A model generated the notes under the pieces. It had not been told where the DNA came from. It did no database searches and saw only the letters and a program-made list of their open reading frames with translations. From Lethocerus indicus (taxonomy: Eukaryota > Arthropoda > Insecta > Hemiptera > Belostomatidae): a stretch of DNA of 64,000 nt. The stretch is taken from NCBI GenBank assembly GCA_019843655.1, contig JACDQD010000003.1:28570224-28634223 (forward strand), given 5' to 3'. This document shows, one piece after another, positions 37,601 through 50,000 of the stretch. Both the position numbers and the translations under genes were made by a program. Every line of letters begins with the position of its first letter. Position 1 is the stretch's first letter.

Positions 37601-38566
37601 GGAGCGTAGGAAGAAGGCCTCCCCCCCTCAGCGTTCCCGCACCGCTGCCGCTCTTTTTTATTCGGGAGCAATGAAATACGAGCAGGCTCCAGGCCCACCC
37701 TTACATTTTCCCTTAACTGCGTTTTCAAACCGCCCTAAATTGCCCTTCCACCCCCCTTCCATCCAACCCACAATATAAATGCCATTCTACTCGCCGTAAC
37801 AAAAACAGTTTTTCAAAACTGTTCTCCGCATAGTCGACGACCGCAGTGAATACCCAAACCTATGAAGGAAAGTGGGCAAATTGCCTTCCATTTAGATTCA
37901 TGAGCTAAAAAAATTAAATTTTCTACGTATTTCACGTCTAACTAGTTTTGTCTTCCTTTCCTGATTCCTTTTCTCCATTCATTCGTTTGTTCATTTCTTG
38001 TATATACGAATTATAGTACAGCAGTAAATTACGTTCGACGGTCTATGGTATAATGGTACAAATCAACAAATTTTATTTAATCTGTATTTCGATGAACCAG
38101 AGTTGATTTTTCTAATACATGGAAGCAGGACAATATGAGGGGCCAGGAGGACCTACAAGAGAACATCTCGAACTATAATAGACTATAATAATATATCCTG
38201 TAACAATATTTCGACACCAAAAACGGACTTAGCAAAACTAAATCACTTTGGATTATCAGTTATATCGACCTAGATAAAATGAAGATTAGATTTTTACCAA
38301 TGAGAATAAGACAATAATTAAGTTAGCTAATACGATCGATCAGAATCCGACTGTTCTGAAGTCGTTTTTCTTTTAGCAACGACCCATTTTGCCCAGCCCC
38401 ATTAACAGAGATCCCGAAGCCGAAGCGGTTATTAACTTTTCATTTATCTTAACTCAAACTAAAGTGGAAGCTTAAAATGGTCCCCTTTAAATCATTCTGA
38501 AATATTATCTAGGCTAAAACGCCCGGGCACAAAGCACTAAAGCCGCCGAATAAAGGGCCGGGCTCT

Positions 38567-38593
38567 CCCCCCCCCCCCCCCCCCCCCCCCCCC
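38567..38593. repeat. C run of 27 bases
   Basis: An uninterrupted C27 on the plus strand (G27 in the Rbfox sense strand). Such a run can form G-quadruplex or i-motif structures, and its length in an assembly is unreliable. Confidence 0.9.
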
Positions 38594-39302
38594 TCCAACT
38601 TTCAAAGACCGATTTGCTTTCTCCTAATCACTATCAGCATTCCAAATACAAACGGAGCCCCAATCATTTTAACCGTTTGTTCCTTCGTCGCTGGAACCGT
38701 TTATTCACATAAATTTACGACCGTCTTTATTTGTATTTCACGTATCGTCACGGACAACGCCATAAAATTGAATATAACAATAAGAATAATTATTCGTGAT
38801 AAATATAAGAAATGCAGAATAAACAAATAATATTCGCAATAAATACACCACTGTAAAATCCATGGCATGTTTCAGAGCATAATAGGAGATATGGAGCAAA
38901 GATGGGAGTGTGGATTGGAGATGTGATTGAAAAGTATTATCCACCATGGTAAAAACCGATCCATGTCTACTGTAACGTTCACGCGATTGGCTCTTATTAT
39001 ATAACTGCTGACTTGAATCTTGTGCCGAGAGAAAGCAGCGTCCCTGGTCAACACCTGTCAGAATCGTGGCAGGGACTCGAGACAATGGCGACGGGAGAAA
39101 TGTCGGGGGGAAAACACCGAGAGAAGTGTTATTTTTGAGTCCGGGGAACCGTGACGAAATTGGAATCCGGAGCAGAGCTAGAGCTGACGTGAAACATCAG
39201 ACGTCCGACTATGTGCGCCACTCGGTGCGCGGCATTGTTCTCTATGGTAAGCCACTTAGAGCCTCAGTGCCATTACCTATCTTATTTCCTCTTGCTTGTT
39301 TG

Positions 39303-39342
39303 GTCCAATGCTAAGCCGGTTTCGACTCGTCACCATCCTCAG
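39303..39342 (+). repeat. Dispersed repeat family 2, copy 2
   Basis: GTCCAATGCTAAGCCGGTTT followed by CGACTCGTCACCATCCTCAG, in the same orientation as the copy at 4807-4845. It lies about 200 bp before a SINE-like B box, so the two may belong to one composite element. Confidence 0.6.
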
Positions 39343-39537
39343 TACCGTTAAAATGGAGTTCGCTCTCAGTTCCTTGGATTATTCGAGCCTTCAAGTTCAG
39401 TAGTTCGCTATAAAGCAGGTTCCGTACATCCAATTACAAGTTGTGAACTATTCAAATGAATGTAGAGACAAGGAGCAACTCTCGAGAGATTGACTGAAGA
39501 ATGGAACGTAGGTGGTAATCCGGGAAGTTTAGAGGGA

Positions 39538-39570
39538 GGCCTGGGTTCGATTTCCGGCCGCGGACCCGTA
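39538..39570 (+). mobile_element. SINE-like fragment with near-perfect B box
   Basis: GGCCTGGGTTCGATTTCCGG followed by CCGCGGACCCG. GGTTCGATTTC differs by one base from the tRNA B-box consensus. The upstream region (39508-39525) could be a decayed A box. It resembles the fragment at 24006-24035. Confidence 0.45.
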
Positions 39571-40896
39571 ACTTTTCATTTGAACCAGGCTCTTATCTTC
39601 TTATTTTTGTCGGAGGTTTCGAATATATTCTTTAATTCTTTTCGATCGGTAGAAATTTTGTCGAACAGTTCATTTCGGAACAAGACAGAGAACGCAGGCA
39701 GGGGTGAACAAACGAGATGCCATTTATCCGGAACGGTTTTACATAGGGTGGGATGGGTTGATTTGGAGGATTATAACATGGAAATCATTTTACCTTACAA
39801 ATTCAAAGAAGACGGTTATCCGAATAGAGACTGATAGTGGGTTATCTATACGGCTTTATAGGGGAAAAAATCACAGCCACTAATGTACAGATAGTGCCGC
39901 CAGGTTTTCAGACGCAGTTTACAAAACTTACGAGTAAATTTCAGGCGACGGTGGGCATCAATTTACAGGGTGTTTTAATTTTTACAATTATCAAAAGAAA
40001 CTGTACTCGACTATGTATGTTTTATTTATATAACAAGTGGTACTAAATATAATGTAAGGATCCTAATGTAAGCGAAGGCAGGAAACGGGGCAGAGGGCTT
40101 ATGCCGGGAAGCCTTGATGAAAGCGGAGGGCTGTCTGAGTTTAGATAGGGGCAAGATAGCAGAGAAGGGAGAGGAAAAAACGTTTTGTGGGTTCACACAG
40201 CTCGGGGCTCACAAATAAGACCATTCATGCGGAACCAAACGTCCCGCGTCGGCCTTCGACAATACACGGCCCAACCGCTTACATCTCCCTCACCCTCCAT
40301 ATATTCCTATTATATGTACGCATATAAGACCCACAAAACTATCCCGCTCCTTGGCGAACATCGGACTGAGCCGTAAATACGCTGGTTTACTGGCACTTTT
40401 CTGTCTCACCAAGAACTACTAAAATATACGTCTATCCTGGATTGATTAAAACATCGTAAAAAAGCAGGCTTAATCTTATTTACGAACGTAGAAATCTTCA
40501 GCTATTTGTAACATGAGGGAATAATGTTTGGAGAAGGACTCCACTTACGGTCGCAGACAGCATTCGGAGGAACTACACAAATTGGCCGCAATTAACGTTA
40601 ATTCGTCGACCGCGTACACTGATAGAGAGACGTTTTCAATGTCTGAAATATTCAAACCTCCGACCAGTGTTTATAAAATAATATGTTACGCTATATTATC
40701 AACTATATTAGCAATACTTTAATCAATTCAAATTTAATATATACATAAGATATAGAATTACTACCGATATTACAAGAGGATATACGCGGAATTATACCTA
40801 CCGCAATTAGATTAGCAGTAGATTTTCAGAAATGTTTTCAGTAACAGGGGGCAATAGATACACCATACAAAAACATCGGAGAACAGAATTGAGGCA

Positions 40897-40918
40897 AATA
40901 ACGGTCGGGAATCGACCT
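40897..40918 (-). mobile_element. Possible SINE B-box fragment
   Basis: On the minus strand it reads TCAGGTCGATTCCCGACCG, one base from the B-box core GGTTCGATTCC. No A box was found, so this is a weak call. Confidence 0.25.
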
Positions 40919-43900
40919 GACACATCACCGTGTAGATTTGGAGACTGGTTTCAGAGCACGCGGGAAATATATATTGGCTTAGTTATAATATGATCACGTA
41001 GAAGAGGAGGGAACAAGCGCTTACGCCGACCGAACACAGCCTGAGAAGATTTACGTTGACATTTCAGTTTCAGAAATGCCCCCATTGTTATTTACCATCA
41101 TTAGTTATTACTCGACGTCCTTTGCGTACCTGGGTATGGGACAATGGAAGGAAGAGGAGGGAGAAAATGGAGAGGAGAATGTTATGCACGCACAATAGAT
41201 AGCGTTGGCAATCCGATTTTCGGATTTTGTTTTTTTTGACTGAAAGCCAATAAATAATAATAATAATGTTATTACACGTATTGTTAGCACGGTAGGTAGG
41301 CGAGTAGCGTATTTCCAATAGACAATAGATTGAGTTAAGACTAATGACGGTATCCGTTACAGATTAATGGCTTCGAACGAATCGTGTGTCATCCGAACGC
41401 GCCTACGATACATGTTACCGGCACGCTTTCAACCGTTGTCAATTGTTCTTTGTCTGTTGGGCGTGTCGATTAGAGCGCCGACCTACTTGAAACCCGAAGA
41501 GGTGACGGCCGGAAGCGCGTTGACTTCTGGGAACATGAACCGCGGACACCAAAAGAGACAACTGGTCGTCGCAGCACGGTTTCACTCGATCACGAATTAA
41601 AGCTATTTGTCGGTTCATTCAACCCCGGCCGGTTGGACGCAACGAGCACCCGTTTCCTTATTATTTCCATGACCCCCGCCCCACTCCCGGCGACCCAACG
41701 GACGAGTCTATATCCGGACTTTCGACATAAGAACTATACATTTTCAGTCGCTTCGTTTGGCTTCGGCCCCTGGGACTGATTTCAAGTCCCTCCCGAGCCG
41801 GAGACCTCGTCAACGGACGGCTTTAATCGTTTACACAGAAGGCAGACCGGACTTGACACCTAGTGTCGGCTGTATATTCGATTAGGATTGTAATAGCAGG
41901 AAGCGTTTCAGGGGTCGGGGCCCCGGTCGTGAAAGACGCCGTTCATCATCTGTCTTAGGCGGGCTGCGTATCCTCGGGACAGGGGCCGCAGTAAAGGTGG
42001 ACAGGTTTGGCAACACTGGCCCCACCACACAGCATCCGGGCAGAGGACCACACTAGACAGAAAAGCGGTGTTGCCTGCCCCCACCAATAAATTGGACGGT
42101 CACGGAAGCGACCCCCCATCAGGGGAGACATTTCCAGCTTAACGATTTTTATCAATCCTAGCCCTTTCCGTAAATTCGCTATTATTATTCTAAATTGAGT
42201 TTCCCACATCCACAATTAGTACAATACCTTCAATGTCCGTCAAAAAATTTCATACATTGGACCGAATATTAAGGTATTACAATCTATTAACGAGTAGGAA
42301 ACAATGTACACAAGTTCGTGTTATTATGTTTGTTATAAATGGCAATATAATTCCTACTAATTTACTAATCCACAAAAAGCAGAACTACGTAATTTCTTAT
42401 TACAATATATTATAATTATCCTAAACTGTAAGGTTTATATTTAAGGATATAAATAAGCTATAGGATATAAGGATATCCTAAATGCGAACCTTCAGACGGC
42501 CTGAGATAGTCGCATTTTTTCTCATACTAGGAAAAAAATTAATATTTATTGATCCTATCAGAATATCACACTCACGCATAGACCACGTGCGTTCGATGTA
42601 AATACTCGTATAAACGAAGAGACTTCCGACTTTCTTTCCGACCGGTAAGTATATAATTTTACACGTACGTATATTTAAATACGATTTATTTAATGCTTTT
42701 TTTATTTTATTATTTTTTTCATTGGTACAAATGTTGAGTGTTTTCTTTTCACGTGAATGTCTCGATAAAAGAGACCACCCAATGATGGCACTTTTTTCAC
42801 ATGAACAATATTTAATGCTATTGAGAAAAATGTTCTAAAACGTAAATAGAGCGACCGACTTCAGTCGGTGACTGTAATATTTTGTAGTGGTAGGAACAGA
42901 GCGAAATTTAATATTCCGTCTGGGAGAACCGCAAGAGAGAAAACCGGCCCTGCCATCAACAGTCATAAACCTGACAAAAATTACAAAGAAATTCGGGCCT
43001 ATTTCCACAAAAACCCAACGTCACGTTACGAAGTAACGAGACTCGTAATCACAATTTAATGCGGTTGCAGTGACGATGGTATCCGTTACTCTGCGAACTG
43101 AAACGCGGGGAGAAAGCTAATTGCTTCGGAACCAGACTGAGCAGAGGAAAAAGAAATAAGTACAGCCATAAGGAAATTCTAAATAAAAAATAATAGCGCC
43201 GCCAAACGTGCCTTTGCATAATGCGGATGAACCGGTCATGCTTTCTCGCCATTTATCAGAGCGAAACTTAATATTAAGGCATATTTGAACTAGTTCAATC
43301 TAGCCGTTCATACCAGAACATTACGTCCGTCTGGTCATGTTTAATATCCCTTGAAATATTTCAGGACGTAGGTACAGGTCAGACTCTTGCGCAGATCTAA
43401 AATCTAGAAAAAGGAGAAAGATATTAAATATTTATTACTACTTGCTTGGCTTAGTCAACGCCAGCGCGCAAAGGAACAAAGCGTCAAAAAAACTACTGAT
43501 ATCATTTGATTATCTGATATTACCTTTTTCATAAAAATGTTCTTAATATTATCGCTCGTTTCCAATTATCATGAGAGCAGTCGAACAAATTATAATTAGC
43601 GGAAGTATTAAATCAGTAGTATTAGTATTACTCATCAGAATTAAATCTACAATATTAGAAATAGTTGAAATCGAATAAGAAGCAACATCCACGGATATCA
43701 GAATGCCAATTATCTGCAACTATTTCAAGAACAATTAATTTGAAGCACGCCCTTTTCATTTACGGTCCAATAACCCACTAGCTCATTATAAAAAGTATCT
43801 CATATTTCGGTAATTAAAAACATTTGTTGAAATAAATCACTCGCTTTCGCTCACCTTATTCAGCGATGCTAGGTGTAACGGCTGAAAATCGAATAAGCGT

Positions 43901-43992
43901 TCTCCAATAGTTTCATCTCGGATTTAGTATTCCACTCCATAGAATTAGTTATTTCACTCCAGGATAGTGAATTTTGGGGGTGTAGCTGGTAA

Positions 43993-43995
<3 letters not shown>

Positions 43996-44034
<39 letters not shown>

Positions 44035-44044
44035 AGGGAGAGGG
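43996..44044. repeat. (GA)n then (GAGAGG)n microsatellite
   Basis: About fourteen GA units pass into GGAGAG hexamers. GAGA tracts can bind GAGA-factor-type proteins in insects, but nothing else here marks a promoter. Confidence 0.9.
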
Positions 44045-47000
44045 AAATACCCCATCCCGGTAATACCGAGGGTATCGATTGCACATTAATAATTGGGCGC
44101 AGCCCGTCTCCACTTTCAGGCCCCCTTTATATTCCCTCGCGCGAACCATACAGCCCTCCGTTCATTTTCACTCGGCCCTTATAACACCGTATGCGGGCGG
44201 AGGTGTGAACCAAGATTGTGAGCTAACCGTCTTCCTGAGAAGTGAGATAAAATAACCTAGCTGTTAAAATTACAGGAAGCGTACTATCCGCGTACACGAA
44301 CAATAATGTGGGCTATTACACTTAAATATCAATATCAATATTATTAGTTCCAAAATAACGAAATAGGGGTAGTTTTACTATTTAATTAATATTTTTTAAA
44401 CGTCACCGTTCCATGGTAATGATGAGTGAGTGGAGCAGGTGAATTCAGTCATCGCTTTGTGGTGACTAACTAATAGCGGATTTTTAAAAAATGCTTATGT
44501 TCGGTTGTTTTCGCATCAGACGATTTGGATAGGGGGTCCGTGGGCGGAAAGGTGGGACCAATAAAAATGTAAAGGAGCGTCGCCGACTCCATTGTGCCCA
44601 ATCCCAACGACCAAAACCAATTCAGCCTTCGGCCTTTGCCGGCGGCCAAAATATGGAGGACGAACCATTGGAACTACCGCAGGCATCACTCGAAGGAAAA
44701 ATTGGGTCCACCATCGGAATAGACTAACTACCGAACTGTGTCTGATCTCTTATCACCGGCTGCTTCCCAAGTTTCTATCAGTTGTATATTTAAATTGATT
44801 AGCAAGTTGACTTCAGTGTACTCATTAAATTTTAGTAAGTACACCATTGCTAGAACCGAAAAGCATATAATGAGAGAAGGTTCAGGATACTGCTTGACGA
44901 AGAGAAATTCCAATGCCGACGGTAATAAGGAAATAGTTGGTGGTTAGAATGTATCCAAGTCCCATTCTTTCGTTAAAAATTGGATTTAGTTACCCACAAA
45001 TATTATTCTACAAATGAAAAATATTCAACACGACCGTTCTGTAAAAACGCGTTTACATAAATATAGAGGTTGCTATCGGAAAAAATACCGCTCCAAACGA
45101 TTAAACTATTTTCCATTTTGAATATTAATTAGGCAGGTCGTAATTAGTGATTACTTTTCCCTGGTAAACGGAGATAACTGACGTATATTGCCAGGTGCGT
45201 CGTATTCGAAAGTCCGCGTTTAGTTTAATTTTAAGGCCAGGGTACGGCCCCTTTTACCATTTCACTCCGCTGAAACTGCAATGCTTTTAAAATTACAGCA
45301 ATTGAAAGGAGCCGATAGTCACAGAACAGCGGTACATTCAATAAAAACCGATAGCCTTACAAAACTGGAGCGAAACCGCGAGCCTATCTGTGTCGTGTAT
45401 CTGACGAGCCTTGAAGTCTTCCATGATCTATAACAACAGCCTTCATTTCTTATCGCCCTTGCGGGGCGCTGGGCGCTGAGAATATAAATCTTCCCGTTTA
45501 ATTCCGAAGTAGAGCGCAGAAGAGTTTTTAGTAGGCGGTTCGCCTGATTCAAATTTGGAGGAAATCACGAACCGGAGAGAAGACAACTCTAATCGGTTTC
45601 TTTCCCTAATTAAGCGACTCGGTGAAATACGGGCGTTGAAACGACGATAAGGGAGGCTAATATAACGGAATGGAATAGCCAATTGTAGGACCACCACGAA
45701 TTATTGCATTTATCCAAACATCGCGATGAATTTATAAATGATTATTATCAAAGTTTCAATAGCCCACTTTAAATTTAATAAACGCTAAAACCTTTTTTTA
45801 CTTGGCCTGATAACAGTTAGGAATGATAAGGTTAAAATACGAAGAGATTAAAAACAAACACCTAATTCGTAATAATATTGATACAATTGCAATCTGCCAA
45901 GCCTGAAAAATCATCGGACATGATCGTACTGGGTGGTTTTACTGAGTCATCCGAGTAAACGGAGACGACTTATTCAACCGCGGTTTCGATGCTAGTGATT
46001 CCTCCAAAATGGTATAGGACCGTCGCACGTGAATGTCCGTCTATTTATACATCAGATATATGGTCTAATTCAGGTACGAGTCTAATTTTTGTGTGACCCA
46101 CACGACGTCTAATAATATCAACCCCTATCCAAGCGTCCCTCAGGAAGATTAGGATTAATCCGAGTCATTCTTATATCATATTTGATATGGAATGTTTAAT
46201 AGCGGCAGGGCGGAGAGGGATGGCAAGCCCAAATCATTTCTGGGTCAAATGTCCAAACCCTATCGAAGGAAAAATAAATCTTATTTTTACGGAGAATAAC
46301 TAATACCACTATCTTTATTATTATCGGGTGGCCATAATTGTAAAATGTCTCTGCAAATCGATGCGCATTTGAGGCCGGTAGGAAAGGGAATGCGAATCGC
46401 TCTCGTAAGAAAGCTATCCAGTTTTAGAAAATATACTTGAGGAACAATGTTCTAGATAGATAGTCTCATCCTATCGAACTCTGGAATGAATCACTTTGAC
46501 GAGTAATGTCCCGGGGAAGTGGCACCGTTCGAGAACAATAGTCGGATCACGGAGGCCGTGCACCGGATGAATGGGAAAAAGAAACAGAATAGGAATAAGG
46601 AGGCGGGGCTTCTATGGCCGCCGGGGGAATGCAGAGTACACCCCACCGGCGGCGGAAGCACACCCTCGGAATGCAATATTAGACGCCGTCTAGATTATCA
46701 AACCGGAGGCCCGCCCCGCATTCCCAATGCTCTGAAACATTGTTTGTCCCATTGACTTTATGGCAACTGGCCATAAATGGTACCCGCGCCCCGCCACCGA
46801 GCGCTCCCATTCGACACCAGGGAAATAGTTACCGGATTAATTGCGTTACGATTTCTATGTTACGTGTTCAGCTCCGCGTCGCATGGGACACTAGGCTGTG
46901 CGCAGCCCCATGCTTTCTAAATGCTGCCTCAAATGTATTAGAACACGGGTACCGTATGTTCGGGTTCGATTTCAACCGACGATTGAATCACGGACAAGCG

Positions 47001-50000
47001 ATATTATCACCGGAGAAATGGCTTCTTTCTTGCTTGTTTTGTCCGTGACAAACGGAAGGCTTCTCGCCTTCATAGTTAACATTTATTAGAGCAATGGTGT
47101 TACCGAACGGACGCTTCAGTTTGATTCATAGGTAATAACCGAAAATTACTGACGTTACAAGCCCATATAACTTACAAAACTGATATCGCTGGGAACTAAA
47201 AACGACGCTTTTTATAACCTACGAACGCACCCACACATAACATATATAGAGAGAAATTTAAAAGTACTTTGGAGTTTCATAACCTGTCACGAAAGAGTTA
47301 TTTCCCTTACCTATCGGCTATTGTTAATTCTTGGGAGTAGTTAATTTATTATCAAGAATTAGCACAGTGCCCGGACGTACGTATTTTTACGGTACTAGCT
47401 GTATACCAGTGACAGACGATGGCGCAACTGTAGGTGTTTGTCCAACGTGGTCCGCGACAGGTTCTTTTTTCTTAAATGAACCTTTATCCAAACACCGCGT
47501 ACCATCGCGGCACCGAATTTAGAAAGTCGACTCTGGGAAGCAAAAACTGCGACTCGGAACGCGTACGCCCGAAACAGGTATCGGACGCGGATAGGACGTT
47601 TGAGGCGTTGCTCAATCCAATTTAATGTAGAGTGTGGTGAAACGGCGAAGTTGGGAAATAACAGGTTTCAGTTCGACTTCGCTAGGCGTTTAAACGGCAA
47701 AAAAAGTGATGTAAAGGAGATACGGTTCTGTCGACGATTTCGACCTACCTTCCCCCCTTTTTTAATGAAATAAGTATCTAATTTTTTTTCCGTTACCGGT
47801 CAATTCCTTACAAGGACAAGGACGAATACTGCAAACTAGCTGATGTCTGACTGAAGAAATATTATTAAGAGCTGACAAAATGATATATCGCGAGTTGATT
47901 AACTGGTGAACATTTGACGGAACCTAATCTGAGAACCGAAGAAACGAAGGACGTTAGAATGCACTAGCATCGAAATAACACAGACAGTTGGTTCTACGTT
48001 TGTAACACTTATACTGATACACAAGAGACATCGAATTGAAGAATGCTATCCCTGAAGAACACGGGCAATTAGAGGCTATCAGGAAAAGAATTATTTCAAA
48101 ATTAGGTACAATTAAAGTGGTGGAGAGAGGGCGTGGGGCCTCTCGAAGCGCCTAGAACTGGGGGGGATAGGTTATCTGACTAATCTGTGAACAGACTATC
48201 AGGTGAAGTGGGGGACACTCAAATCTTGAGAGTTGTACAAACACACTGAAGTGCTTTTAAGTGTCTCTCATTCCTGATTACACGTGTCCCCTGGGGCTTC
48301 CGTTTCCGTTTGTCAACTTTCCCTTCTCGCTTTTGTTTAAATGAAGCTCCCACGTTTCGTCCATGACATTCGCCGATAGGATCGGGAAAGAAGAGATAAC
48401 GCAAGCTGAATATCCATGAAGGATTAAGTCCACGATATGTGGAATGCCCGTGTATTTATCTCACTAAGAACAAAATACACAAACGTTTATGCAGTCAAAT
48501 CAAATAAAATTGAGTTTTTGACACGTTAAACAGCTAACCCAACAAAAACGACATTAACGTATTTCACGTACCTGACAGGGGCAGAGAAACAACGAGTAAG
48601 TACATTTTTATTTGTCAGTGAAAATGTTAATTTATTGCATCATATAGACTAGTATGTATGTTAGATTGCCTCGTGCCCTCCAAACACCACAAAGGGATTA
48701 ATGATAACCATGATCCTTCAGATCGATTGGAATTATTTCTATAGTAATTTGATATACCTGTTTTTACATTTCCTTCAATTTATTTTATAAAATCCACATA
48801 TTATGACAAATTAATCGTTACAGTTAGATACCCTCGGTCAAAAGGTTCTTGCTTCTCTTTTCTAGATATCTTCTGTACGCTGTAAAATCTAGGAAAAACG
48901 AGTATGCCTAATTTAAGAATTGAATGGAGATAATTTGCTATTTGAGATAATTCCATAAATATGGCAGCAATGTCGGTATCTATTATTTACTATACAGTAG
49001 TAGGACTCTCAAATAACTACTCGAATAAGAAATAGATAGAGGATTAATGTAACATAGCTTCATATTCTGCGCAGTTTTCCTTCACTAATTTATATTCTGA
49101 CAAGAGGACACGGTGAGACTTCCTTCTTCGTTACACAAGGCCAACTATCAAGGACCCAAGAACAGGGAGCTCGGAGAAGATCCTGTTTCGGATAATTTAA
49201 CCAGTAAAATACCAACAAATTAGTAAGAAAAGCGATTACATACACACTAGTCATGCCATGTAGTCAAGCCTAATATCATTTTATATATATTACCAATCTT
49301 TCAGGTACCCGAAGCAAATATATACATGTTCTAATAAAATTACATCGTATTTCAAAAAAACGTTTTTACAACACTGACAGACGGTGAATATAATAATTGC
49401 GGAAATTAAAACATCCCGGTAACAAAATCTTTCCTGAAAAGGATGACTGGAAGGTATCAAATATTTTGGAGAAAATCACTTTTCAAAGAGCCAAGGCAAA
49501 AAGGTAAAAATTCGACATAATGGCTGGGGAAAATTGAATACGGAGGCGGAATAAAGTACAAGGGCGCGCTTTCTTTAATACACTTTACCTCCGTGTAGAC
49601 TTTACTTTGAGTAAGGGTTTCTCCAATTTTTATTTTCTCGAAACCTCGAACCTATGGGGAATTTGGGCAGGGGTACAGGGGTGTGCATTACAAAATGAAA
49701 CGACATTTGACTCGGAAAACTTTTTTGTATGTAGGTTGGAACAAAAATAAAATAGACTAAAGACTAAAATCTAAATATTATCTAATTATCTTGTACTTTT
49801 TCACAATTTCGGACTAGAGAAGAAAAAGGTTTTATAAACTGATAGTTCTGCGACATATAACTGAGATAAACTTACTATTGTACTAACTTGGAAAACATTA
49901 GGTCAGCTAGTGCAAGTGACTGATTAAGTGGCGTTTTAGATCCGGCATTAATACATTATATAGACATTATAACTTATAATAGTAAGGTAAAGGTACATTA

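Larger units (their letters stand above)
30001..45000. other. Upstream intron or 5' flank, middle part; no exon recognised
   Basis: Contents are a dispersed repeat at 39303-39342, SINE-like B-box fragments near 39538-39570 and 40897-40918, a 27-base C run at 38567-38593 and a (GA)n array at 43996-44044. GC-rich patches occur near 29990-30120, 34400-34700, 37500-37790, 41350-41950 and 44500-44700. Open frames here are short and show no domain I know. Confidence 0.6.

Noticed and set aside
42009..42075. Inverted GGCAACAC / GTGTTGCC resembling transposon ends
   Set aside because: Only 8 bp paired over a 51-base loop, with no flanking duplication.
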